From positions 27,608,558 through 27,672,557 of the forward strand of contig NC_049916.1 in the NCBI RefSeq assembly GCF_001411555.2: DNA of 64,000 bases. The letters are read 5' to 3'. This DNA is from Juglans regia (Eukaryota > Streptophyta > Magnoliopsida > Fagales > Juglandaceae). Below are positions 25,517 to 36,900 of this stretch, one piece after another; the first letter of the stretch is position 1, and every line of letters starts with the position of its first letter. Position numbers and translations under genes: made by a program. Below the pieces are notes generated by a model, which had not been told where the DNA came from, made no database searches, and saw nothing but the letters and a program-made list of their open reading frames with translations.

Positions 25517-25717
25517 ATGATGGCGAAGCAGTTGGAGAGCCTGGTGGAGTCGATAAAGTCGAAATTGCGGGCGCTAAAGAAGTCGAAGAAGAAGAAGCCG
25601 TACGTGAAGATGGACAAGAGCTCTAGCGTCAAGGTGGAGATCCGCAGCAGAAAGGCCCGCAAGCTCATCGACAAGACCCTTAAGGTCGCCGACCGCAAGG
25701 GCAGCATTTCTTCGTAA
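25517..25717 (+). CDS. Small basic protein, 66 aa, unknown function
   Basis: A single frame runs MMAKQLESLVESIKSKLRAL, then a KKSKKKKPYVKMDKSSSVKV stretch, EIRSRKARKLIDKTLK, and a short tail ending SISS. The start is either the ATG at 25517 or the adjacent ATG at 25520. The frame stays open upstream to 25448, but that part looks like leader. The first half is an amphipathic helix, and the middle is strongly Lys/Arg-rich. The even codon use and the compact, non-repetitive composition argue for a real gene. I believe similar short proteins are common in plants but cannot name a function. It is not any ribosomal protein I recognise. Confidence 0.65.
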   Translation: MMAKQLESLVESIKSKLRALKKSKKKKPYVKMDKSSSVKVEIRSRKARKLIDKTLKVADRKGSISS

Positions 25718-28472
25718 TACTGTCATTCTGTTTTGGAAAAAATATGATATCGGATAGAGATAATATCATATCAATAATTTGATCATATCATAGAGATAAT
25801 TTGATTTGATATTATTTGTGTTTTCTTGGGTTTTTTCTTCTTCTTTTGTGCTTTAAATTGGTTGTGGGAGTTTCCAATTGTGCCTACAGAGTTTATGTTC
25901 CAACATTCTAAGAACAGTAGCATTGGTTTATATATATACATTTTTAAAATTATATCTTTAAAAAATTGATTTTGCATATCAAAAAAAATTTTGACATTAA
26001 ATTATATATTTTTTAACCAAATAATAAAAAAATATTATTATTATTTTTTTTAAAATTATTATTTTTATATATTTTACAATTAGCACCATATGTTCCAAAA
26101 TACCAATTCTATATATCTAAATTTTATCAATTTCATATATAAAAATAATCAATTTTATTAATAAATATTAATATATATTAAAAAACACATTGTATCATCA
26201 ACTTAATACAAATTTTATATATCAAAATCATCTAAATACAAATTACACAAAGTTGATTTTAATGGGTAGGAGAGAGAAAAAATAGTAAAACACTATTTAT
26301 AATTTTGCAAAATTTTAAAGATGCATAATTTAATGTAGACCAATTTAGAGAGGTATTATGTAAATATAAATATGAATATGAAAATGTGCCATTGCCAATG
26401 CTAAGGTTTTAAAGCATTAAAAAAGAAAAAAAAAAAAAGATTTGAATCTGTATGGGAACAATCAAACAGTGTTCTTACATTCTAAGCTGTTGACATTAAA
26501 AGCTTTTTGACGTGATTGAAAATAACAAATGCAAGAAGAAATAACATGATCATTATTCTTATGGCGACATCTGATTTAATTGTTTTGCTTTTCGCTGTTT
26601 GGGTTTCTTCCTATCAGTTGGAAATTAAAATATCGTTTGAAGATATTGGAGTCGTCGTCGTCACATGATGATTAAATATCAGTAGAGAAAACTATCGAAA
26701 GTTATGGAATAGTTTTAGTCATAATAGATTATCCAGAAACATATGTTTAATAATTAATTAAAAATCCAAGTAACTCATGTAGTTGTACGAATATTTGTTT
26801 AGATTTTAAAATTTTGTCAAATCATTGTTTATGGTCCAATTGAGAGGTTTTGATTTCTACTTGGGATTATATGTGCAGGTTCTTTTTTAAATGAAAAAAA
26901 ATATCATTTTAAGTGAAATATTTTTATAATTTTAAAAAAAATTTAAAAATAAAATTATCTAGACTTATATTATAATCGCTAAATGAGAATTGTATGTAGC
27001 ATTGCTATTTGATAAATGCTTAGAGGATATTTGAGAGTGTACGTACTTATTTTCTGGGGTCAATGTCATAACCCTACCAATTTATTTTTGTCTGTGGAAG
27101 TTAGGGGCTAGCAAGGAAACGATTTAAATTGGTAATTATTTTCCCAATTTCATGACAGTGGTTTATAGAACCATTGCTAAAGCTTGGAGAAAGCATTGAT
27201 TTCTACATTGTCAATAGCATTCATTTAATACTATGATGTGTACCATTTGTGACTATCTTTCTCTTGCTTGGATTCTAAGCTAAGAGAAATAGATTCTTGT
27301 AATATTTATCAAGCATTTAATGTTATTCGAAAGATTCAGTTAAATGGTCATAAATGTTGTGGGATTGATTTTCTTAACGAGTCTATCTTTCTCCCATTTT
27401 GAATTCTATGTACCTTGACCTATATATTGAAAAGAATAAAGGATTCGATTATGAGTTTTACTATATAACCTCCACTACACTCCACACTTCATATTTTTTT
27501 AAATTTTTTTAATTTTTTTTTAGTTTATTTTTTTAAAATTATTTCAAATTTTCTATTCATTATTTATATAATAAATATTTGATAAAAGAAAAAAATTAAA
27601 AAAAAATGTGGAATGTAGAATGTGAAGAGATTGCGAAGATTTATTATTTTTATAAAACAACCTCTAAAAGTACACTTGATCCCTAGTTTTGAATCTTTTG
27701 ATCTCATCTCCCTTTTAAATCCATCCATCCATCTGCATAACCTGAATTAAATAATCAATCCAAGTAATAAGAAAGTTATGACTTCGTCAATTATAATCTG
27801 GTGGGAGTCAGACTGGCCGGTAGACCATGTTAATAAAAAGGGGTTAGATTTTGGGTCAACAAAAGCCCCGGCCATTTGATTGTTGCTCAAGTTTTAGGTG
27901 CACCAATACTTCTAATCTTTCAGCACATACTCCATGGTAAAGGGATCCGACCCCCACTACTCACCATTTTGGACTTCAAATCACCCCATTTCATGAAATT
28001 TTTCAATTTAAAAATATCATAGAAATATAGATGATTTTAGACGATATGAAATGAAATAGTTTTTTATGAAAGTTGAAAGTTGAATTGAGATATAAAAAAA
28101 TTGAATTGTTTATTATATTTTATGTAGAAATTTAAAAAAATTATAATGATAAGATGAAATGAGATGAGATGAAATAAAATGAAATACTCTTTAAATCCAA
28201 ACAAGTAGGCTCACGTGTGTACATCTAAGTATCCTATGAAAGTGAAATGTAACGTCTAAGTAAGTGATGTTACATCTAACTTTCATAAGATGCTTTCTCA
28301 TACTCCTAACCTTCTATACCTAAAAAAAACCTTCTATATCCGAAAGAAAATTTGTATCAGACAATCTCCAACAGTAGTTAATCAGCATCTATTAAGCTAA
28401 AACTATGAAGCTGCAAGTTTGAAGCTTTATTTATCGTATAACATTATAGCCTGCAAGAACAACGTCTTAGCA
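25718..28472. other. AT-rich intergenic region with MITE copies
   Basis: This is AT-rich DNA with no frame of coding character. A family 2 MITE lies at about 27450-27660 (CTATATAACCTCCACTACACTCC at its left end, TTGATAAAAGAAAAAAATTAAAAA inside). A family 1 MITE lies at about 28000-28207, with GATGAAATGAGATGAGATGA and the right end AAATCCAAACAAGTAGGC. The 3' part is the promoter of the first SCPL gene. I see no clear TATA box in the last 100 bases. Confidence 0.45.
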
Positions 28473-31400
28473 ATGGGTTCCAAAGCAGCATGCTTGCATT
28501 TGCTGCTTCTACTTCTCGTCTCAGGCACTGCACTCTCTCACCAGATTGTCAAGACTCTTCCTGGCTACCCCGGCGAATTGCCATTTAAACTTGAAACTGG
28601 GTACGCAATGCATGCCCTTTTCTCTTTCAATATTGCAGCTCTTTTGTGCAGTAGATTAGCATTGGCGATACTTATGGGGCTTCGTTTGGATACAGATACA
28701 TAAGCGTTGGCAATGTGGAATTCTTCTACTATTTCGTGGCGTCGGAAGGGAACCCCGGAGCTGACCCTCTCCTACTCTACATAAATGGTGGCCCTGGTTG
28801 CTCTGGTTTGAACGGGTTTTTCTATCAGATTGGTATGACTCTAATTCGGATAACAACTTAAGAAAAAATTGATGACCGGTTTTGAGCAAAATGGCCTTCA
28901 TTTGCTGCTATGTTTATCTCTATATAGGCATGAGATATCTCATCATGTTGTTTGCCTACAGGCCCGCTAAGATTCAATACCACCGATTATACCGGGGGCT
29001 TACCAACATTGGAATACGAATCAAGCACATGGACAAAGGTACAATTTTTTTTAATAATGTATTTAGATTCTTAATATTACGTTTGTTTTTTTTTTAAATA
29101 TTGTTGCTTTGTTTGAGCATAATGCTAAAAATACGGATTCAGAAATTTGAGAAAATGATTCTCACTCCCCCCTCCTTTCCCCTGGGGACTTCTCTTCCCC
29201 TCTGTTCTCTTCTTCTTCTTCTTCTGGATGTTGTGATTCAGCTCCTCCTCTCTAATCCTTGTCCTGCATCAGTAGACAAAGTTAAAGTAATTCCAGTTTT
29301 TCCTTGTTAAGATTGACTGACTTGAAAATGGTAACTCTTTTCCAGACTGCAAGCATAATATTTTTAGATGCGCCTGTTGGTGCTGGCTTTTCATATGCAA
29401 CAACTACAGAGGCTTGGAACACAACGGACACACAGATGGCGAAACAAGCAGATCAGTTCCTAAGAAATGTGAGTGCGTTCATGACAAAAGACAAAAAAAA
29501 AAAAAAAAAAACGGCGTTAATGGGTGGTCGACTTAGACTGTTCTAGAACTAGAATGTTGGGTTCCAATTCTGTTTAAAAATAATAATTTTTTTACACTGT
29601 AAAAAAGTATAAGATTCTTTCCCTTTACATCTTAAATTGACAGTGAGAAAATATGTATGATATTGATAATGACTCAACTGAAAACAACATATTAGATGGA
29701 AATATATATAGTATTCTAATAATTTCTGTCAAGAAAAAGGGTCCAACTTAATTTTCACGGTCTGAGTTGTTCTTTGAAATTCTGTTCCGAAAATTGCCTA
29801 TTTTCATGAATATAAAAGGTACTTTTTGGGTTTCTATATCCAAAAACCACTGAATATAAAAGGTACTATTTTCTGTCAATATAAGTGAATACTGATCTCG
29901 TGAACAACATGAGAAACAATACCACAAAAGACCTGTCATTTATGGCTCTTATTAGTTCTGTCTAATAGTTATATCTTATTGGTTTGTAATGCAGTGGTTG
30001 GGCGAACACCCGGATTTCTTGTCCAATCCAGTCTTTCTTGGTAGCGATTCATATGCAGGAATTTATACTCCAATTCTTGCTCAAGATATTATAAATGGTA
30101 AAATTCGCATCGAACACCGGCATCTAATACATCTCGCGTCATTTAAATCCAGCCCCCACATACTCAAACCTGGTTCTCTGTTATTGACATGCAGGCAATG
30201 AAGCAGGAGTTGAACCTCGTGTGAATCTCAAAGTACATGATTTGCATCTAAGACTTCAATGCCTTTTTTCTTTCCTTTTCTTTTCCCCTTTGCTTCTGCT
30301 ATATATTTGTGTAGCATGAAATTAAGATATCATGTTCTTTCAAACAATATCAGGGATTCTCGATCGGATGCCCACATACACATACGGATCTTGAAACGAA
30401 TACAAAGATACCCTTTGCACACAGGCTGGCTTTAATATCGGATTCAATGTATGAGGTAGATACACTAATACCATAAATAACTTAAACAACCAAGCCAGCT
30501 TAGTTATTAAAGACTTGGATTTTTAACTTTTATTTCACATGATATCTATTCATAGTTGTTCTTTTTTTATGATGTTGTGATTCAGTCTGCCAAAACAAGT
30601 TGCAATGAGAATTACGCCGATCCAGTAGGTGCAACCTGCAACGAAGCACTTTCAGCAATAACTCAGGTTTGATGGATTCAGTTTTGTTTTCTGTAACATC
30701 ATATATTCATAGTTTTCTATCACTCGATCTTTGACACTGTGAATATTCAGTGCATAGAGCTAATAAGTCGGCAAAACATATTGGAACCAAATTGTGCTTT
30801 CTTATCACCGAAAGCAGAAGAAGAGAGTGCTCAAAGATCTCTCAGAGAAAACTCTAACAATTTCATTCTTCCATCGCCTAAAAAATCTGGTGACTTCTGG
30901 TGCAAAGTAAATCTTCATCTCTCTCTCTCTCTCTCTCTCTCTGTGTGAACTTTTAGCATTCTCCCTGCTTGTATTCTAATTTCTAAGTCGGCATGTCAAA
31001 CAAGCATACTTATATCTCTAATTTTTCCCTTTTCACTCTGCAGAATTTTGATTATTTGCTGTCTGACATATGGACAAATTATAAAAGTGTCCAAGATGCT
31101 CTCCACGTTCGCCCAGTAAGTACTTTTGGAGATGGATTACAATGAAATTTGAAGTTGGTTTAGTAAAAGCTCATGCATCGAGGTATCTGCATTTTAATTA
31201 CAGGGAACAGTCAAAGAATTCTTTAGGTGCAACGTTACCTTGGAGTACACAGTTGACACCGATGACGTTGTCCCCTATCACAAAAACCTTACCGATACAG
31301 GCTTGCAAGTGCTGGTTTTCAGGTTCCCGCGTCCAAATTCTCTGCAATACTTGCACACAAATGAATGTGCCTGAGAATTACTAAGTTTTATTGACAACTA

Positions 31401-31901
31401 TATTGAAATTGCACTCTCCACTGCAGTGGCGATCACGACATGGTTATTCCACATATCGGCATCGAGCAATGGATAAATTCTCTAGACCTGACAATTGATA
31501 CAGATTGGCGACCCTGGTTTGTCGGTGGTCAAGTTGCAGGGTTAGATTGCTGATTGATATACACACAACTTCAGCCTTTGTTTTTCTTTTTGAGTTTCAG
31601 TTGCTTTTTAATATGCATGGGTAATAATCTGCATGCATGCATGCATGCACTGCTCCTTTAGGTACACGAGGAAATATACAAACGATGGATACCGCTTGAC
31701 ATATGCAACTGTAAAGGCAAGAAGAAGCTTTTCATTCTTCACTTGATCCCTCATCTAAACAATTACTTAAACAAAGGAAAGGGAAAATTTATACATATTT
31801 TGGTTAATATGATGCAGGGAGCTGGACACTCGCCACAAGAGTACAAACGCAAGGAATGCTATGACATGTTCGATAGATGGATCCACTACTATCCTATCTA
31901 G
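28473..31901 (+). CDS. Serine carboxypeptidase-like protein 1 of 3, probable acyltransferase
   Basis: Fourteen exons encode 462 aa: 28473-28600, 28696-28832, 28962-29038, 29346-29468, 29995-30097, 30195-30232, 30354-30455, 30586-30666, 30751-30906, 31044-31115, 31204-31322, 31427-31540, 31662-31716, 31818-31901. Every junction is in frame. A signal peptide ([15 protein letters not shown]) precedes the clade motif [19 protein letters not shown]. The oxyanion loop is NGGPGCSG. The nucleophile is Ser174 in GSDSYAG, the Asp lies in SGDHDM (381-383), and His439 is in GAGHSPQEY. Asp before the Ser, instead of Glu, points to SCPL acyltransferases using glucose-ester donors in the vacuole. Intron 13 has a GC donor (AAG|GCAAGA at 31717). 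The protein ends WIHYYPI, like copy 2. Substrate is unknown. Confidence 0.9.
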
Positions 31902-33832
31902 TTTTTGCTTCCCTTTTCTCTTGTCATTAATGTTGGACAAGCTAGAGTTTATTAATGTAATCCTTGTTTAGTATTAATGTAGTCCGGCATTCTGTCTTGT
32001 TCTTCAATATCTAAAGCCGAGAAAAGAACCATAATGAAAGAGAACATGAAGGTTCTAATATTTTTCACTTGTATCGCAAGAGCTCTTCTTTGAAATGATC
32101 CCCATTTATTGGAATTGATGAATAGTAGCAGCTTGTTTAATGCTTAGAGAGGTGGGAAAATGGGCACGTATACTTGAATGGAACTAGACGGTGACTTCCA
32201 ACCACATTGACTTAATTAATTTCATGATAATAATGAGTTTTATAAATAATTATAACTAGAGTACTTTCAAATCGACAGTTTTTTTTTTTAAATAAAAATA
32301 AAGAAGACATAATGCAGTACAGAGGACTAGCACTTCTTTGATTAAAATCTAGAGGTAGTTTCTATCAATGGAGTCACCTAGCAGGCCATGCACCTATCAG
32401 ATTATAAAATAAAAGTACTGGAAAATACACCTAACAGGCCATGCACCTATCGACAATTTCTCTGGTTTGCAATGCCCATGTACTGTCCAATTGCTTTACG
32501 TACGCCTTTTGTAAGAATTATAAGAGCAGAAAGGAAAAACAGCAGAGAAGAAGAAATTGATGAGTGGAGCTCTGTTATTTAATAATTCATTATGGAAAAG
32601 TTATTTAATAAGTTAACAACAGACAAATAAAATCCAGAAATATTTCAAATTGGAGCCCCACAACATGTTTTTAGGACCTGTGAATCCGAGAATGTTCCCT
32701 ACCAAAAGCTCTCAAACATCAAGGCTGTTGATTTCTTGGTATTTCACGTGCAAACCTACCGGTTTTTCTCTTTCAGGTCAAGAACCACGGAATTAATTTA
32801 CAGGTACAATATATTAAAGACTTTTCTCTCTACATCCACAGTCACAATCTGCAGATCCTGTGCACATGTAATATAAAAAGTAATCAACAATGTTCTGCGA
32901 GAAGATGCGGTAAGTCGACCGGTCAAAGGATCGATATCAGTCTGCGTTATTTTCAACTACCAAGAAGTCAAACAACTGCTTTTCCTTCACGTTTCGCCGC
33001 AACAAGAACAACGAGTGGATTAAAACGGGAAAGGGGAAAAAAAAAAGAGAACGGGCTGATGGTTTGGAAATGTCGCTGCACCTTAAATTTTGGAAGTTTC
33101 TTGCAAAAACAGCTTGATTAACGCACATGGTTTGAGACACAAAATTGGAAAAACTGTCAGTACCAAGAAGTCAAGAACAGCTTAACATCTTTTTCTTTCC
33201 TTTTTTTTTTTTTTTTAAGAAATTGAGCAAACAAGTAAACTTATCTCAAGTATTTATTCTAATTTTTAAAAGATAAATATTTTGGACACAAAAAAATTTT
33301 ATAAATCTACAAATTGATGTGATTTGATGCAATACGTTAAATTGTAAAATTATTTTTATTATAAAATTGATCTAATATAATATATGAAGTCATATCAATT
33401 TGTAAATTTTTTTTTGTAAGATGTGTTGTAAATGTAGCACTTATTTTCTAAAAAATTAAACAAGAAGCATTGATTTGTTTTTTTTTCAAAAAACAGAAAA
33501 GAAAAATCTAACACGTGTATTATTAGCTATATCCCTCTCTGGGTGATGATGCATCGATCTTCCTAACTGTCAAATCTAGGTTTAGCCTTTAAAGAAAATT
33601 CCTCCAAACAGGACCTATTATGGACAACCAAGTCATGTTTTTCGTCTGTAACTGTATTTCAAAACCTCATATATCCTTGCTAACAACATTTCTCCTGGTT
33701 CTCTCCTTCAGATATTGACGATGTTTCAGAAACATACCATATTACTCAGTTGGTTAATACAAAAGAGAGGCAAAAGAAAAAGAAAGGAAAAAGTAGGTGC
33801 AATGCTAATTAGGTGCATGAAGTGGTACTAGC
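31902..33832. other. Spacer between SCPL copies 1 and 2
   Basis: This holds the 3' UTR of copy 1 and then AT-rich DNA. CACCTAACAGGCCATGCACCTATC-type sequence is duplicated at about 32375-32400 and 32428-32452. No gene is visible. Confidence 0.45.
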
Positions 33833-33839
33833 TATATAA
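33833..33839 (+). promoter_or_regulatory. TATA box of SCPL copy 2
   Basis: GCTATATAACGCG occurs about 65 bp before the ATG at 33902, a normal plant TATA position. Confidence 0.5.
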
Positions 33840-33901
33840 CGCGAAGATTAATCGTAGACTCAGGGCAGACCTCGCCGGCAACATAGGGGCAGTCTTTAAC
33901 A

Positions 33902-36900
33902 ATGGCACTCGTTTCTGCTAACAGATCAGTGTGTTTTCATTTGTTCATTCTACTGCTTTTCTCTGTAAACGTGGCTTTCTCCGGCACACTCGTCACCTCT
34001 ATACCAGGCTTCGACGGTGACCTCCCTTTTAAACTCTATACTGGGTACGTTACCTTTATGATGAATTTGTTGAGTTGTTGTTCCTAAAAAAAAAAAAAAA
34101 ATTGAAAGAAAGTTGTAGTTTTATGTTCGTTTTCTCAAATATAATTTTACGTGTTAGATACAAGTTTCGCTTTATAAAAAAGTAGGTCCATTAATAAAGA
34201 ATATTTTTTTAACATTTTGAAGGTAGGGTCATTTTTTATAAATGTTTATATAAAATTTATCTATTTAAAACTGATACAAATTTTGGTTTGTTTTTCAGTT
34301 ATGTGACCGTGGGTGAATCAGAGATGTTTTACTATTTTATCGAGTCCGAGGGAAACCCCAAATTGGATCCACTTATGCTCTGGTATAGTGGCGGCCCTGG
34401 TTGCTCTGCTTTCAATGGTCTTATTTATCAAATTGGTACCGTTTCCTTTCCTCTTTTTATCATTAACGTTTTTATTTTGAGCAACAGAAATGCTATGTAC
34501 AACCGCCCGGGGTAACCTTTGGGGAACCCTTGCCCCCGTGGCAAGTGAAACGGCGCGTTTTGAACGAAACAAACGTTGTTCTCACTCCTTCCCTCTGTTT
34601 TGAAACTCACTCCAGACTTCTCTTCATCTTCCTTCATCTTCCCTTCGCCTTCTCTGCCTCTCCCCTTCGTCTTCAAGAATTTCACTCTGCCAACGAAATT
34701 TCACTCTGCCAGCGAAATTTTCACACCCATCAAGAGCAAACTCATACTTATTCACACCCATCTTAATGAAATTTTCACACAACAAATCAAGAGCAAAACA
34801 AAACCATAAAGAAAACCATCAAAATCTGAAAATAAGTATGAGTTTGAGCAAAACAGATTAAAGAAATCTCTTCTTCCAAACTCGAGATCGAACAGAGCCG
34901 AACTTTTCTTCTCAGACCCAAGATTGAAATGAGTTTTTCTTTCCAAACCTAGACGACGCGATCTACGGTTCCCAGACTCAGACGGCGAAATCTCTTCTTC
35001 TAGTTCAAAGATCGAGCAGAGCAGATCTTTTCTCCCCTTCTTCCAGACGACACAACCTCCAGCTTCCCTCTTCAACAATTTTCCCTCTGTTTTCGTTGTG
35101 TTTTATTTTCGTTTTCATTTTTTTTTTAATAATATATCGACTCACTCATGGTTACAAGAGCCGGTGGTATATAGTTGGAGATGAGATGAAGAAGGGAGCT
35201 TCGTGGGTCTATGGAGAAGACGAAGGGATTAGCTTCGTGGGTCTGTGGAGAAGACGAAGTGGTTAGGTTAGCTTCGTGGGTCTGTGGAGAAGACGAAGGG
35301 GTTAGCTTCGTGGGTCTGTGGAGAAGACAAAGGGAACTTCGATGGTGGCTTCGTGGAGAGCAAATCTGAGTGGAGAAGAGAATGGGTTTTCTGAGTGGAG
35401 ATGATGCCGTAGTCTTCGATGATGACTTCGTGGAGACAACCAAGGTGGAGAAGACGAAGGAATCTGCTTGACTGGGGAGGGGCGTTTGAGTCATCAAATG
35501 AAACGCGTCGTTTCACTTGCCACGGGGGCAAGGGTTCCCCAAAGGTTACCCCGGGCGGTTGTACATAGCATTTTTGTTTGAGCAATACTACTTATCATCT
35601 TAATTTTCATCATTCTCTTATCATTCTATGATATGTTATTAGATGATTAAAGATTATTTATTATATTTTATTTATAAACCTATCATTTAATGTCACATCA
35701 TAGGATGATGGGAGGATGATGAAAATTAAGATGATTAATAGATTTTTATTTTTATTTTTAATCTAAATCCACGCATCCCTTTGTCTGAAACTTGAAAGGG
35801 TAAATTTCAGATAGTCCAAGAAGTACTTTAACAATAAATAAAAATAGAAGTACTTTAAATGTATCGAAATTGTAAAACATATAAATGGCCAAATCGGGAC
35901 AGCCACCATGGGATGATTCTTCCATCATTTTTATATACAATTTTTTTTTTCCTTATAAAAGATTTATTTGTTATTTTTGTAAAATAAGTTTGACACGTCA
36001 GTCATGGCAATACTTACAACTTACATGTATTTTCTATAAACGTTGATGGATAAATAAATAAATAAAAATTAATTACACAATTCCTAAATCTATGTAGCTC
36101 GGAGGTCGTTGACTTTCTCATAAACTTCAACTGCATAGAAATGTTCTGATTTATATATGTGTTTGATAAATGTTAATATGTCGTCTGAGTTTGTCTTCTT
36201 ATTTTAATCGCTCACGTAATTTTTTTTTTTTAAATAAAAAGATAAATTTGTACTAGCGGCCAACGGTGTGGGCGGCATCCTAGCACTACTCATGTGTGTT
36301 TAAACTATACTTGTAGGTCCACTAGCTTTCAACCTGACAGACTACGAAGGGGGTATACCAAAAACATATTATTACCCATACTCATGGACAAAGGTTAGTT
36401 CCCTTTTTTATTTGTATTTCCCATGAGTTCCATCAAATGAATTTTGTTCATATCACTGAATGATGTTGGAAATTTCCCAGACTGCCAGCATTTTATTTGT
36501 AGATGCACCCGTTGGCTCTGGTTTCTCCTATAGTACAAGTGCGGATGCATACTCTGTCTCGGACACAAAAACAGCAGCACAAGTTTACGAGTTCCTAAAG
36601 AAGGTGAATTTATCCCAACATTAACAGCCGATTAACTAGCTAGCTAGTTGGTCTCATATCGCCCTAGTAATGCTTACAAGATGCTTGCATATTTGTTTGC
36701 CTGTCCGATCGACAAGAAGTCATATGTTTTGGAAGATTTTCAAGTGTTTTGTCTTTCCACTGAATCATATGTTTCATGAGTACTTGTACATGTATGCAGT
36801 GGTTGAGTGAACACCCACAATACCTGCTGAATCAGTTATTTATTGGTGCTGATTCTTATTCAGGCATATCCGGCCCCGTCGTTGTTAAACATATCATTGA

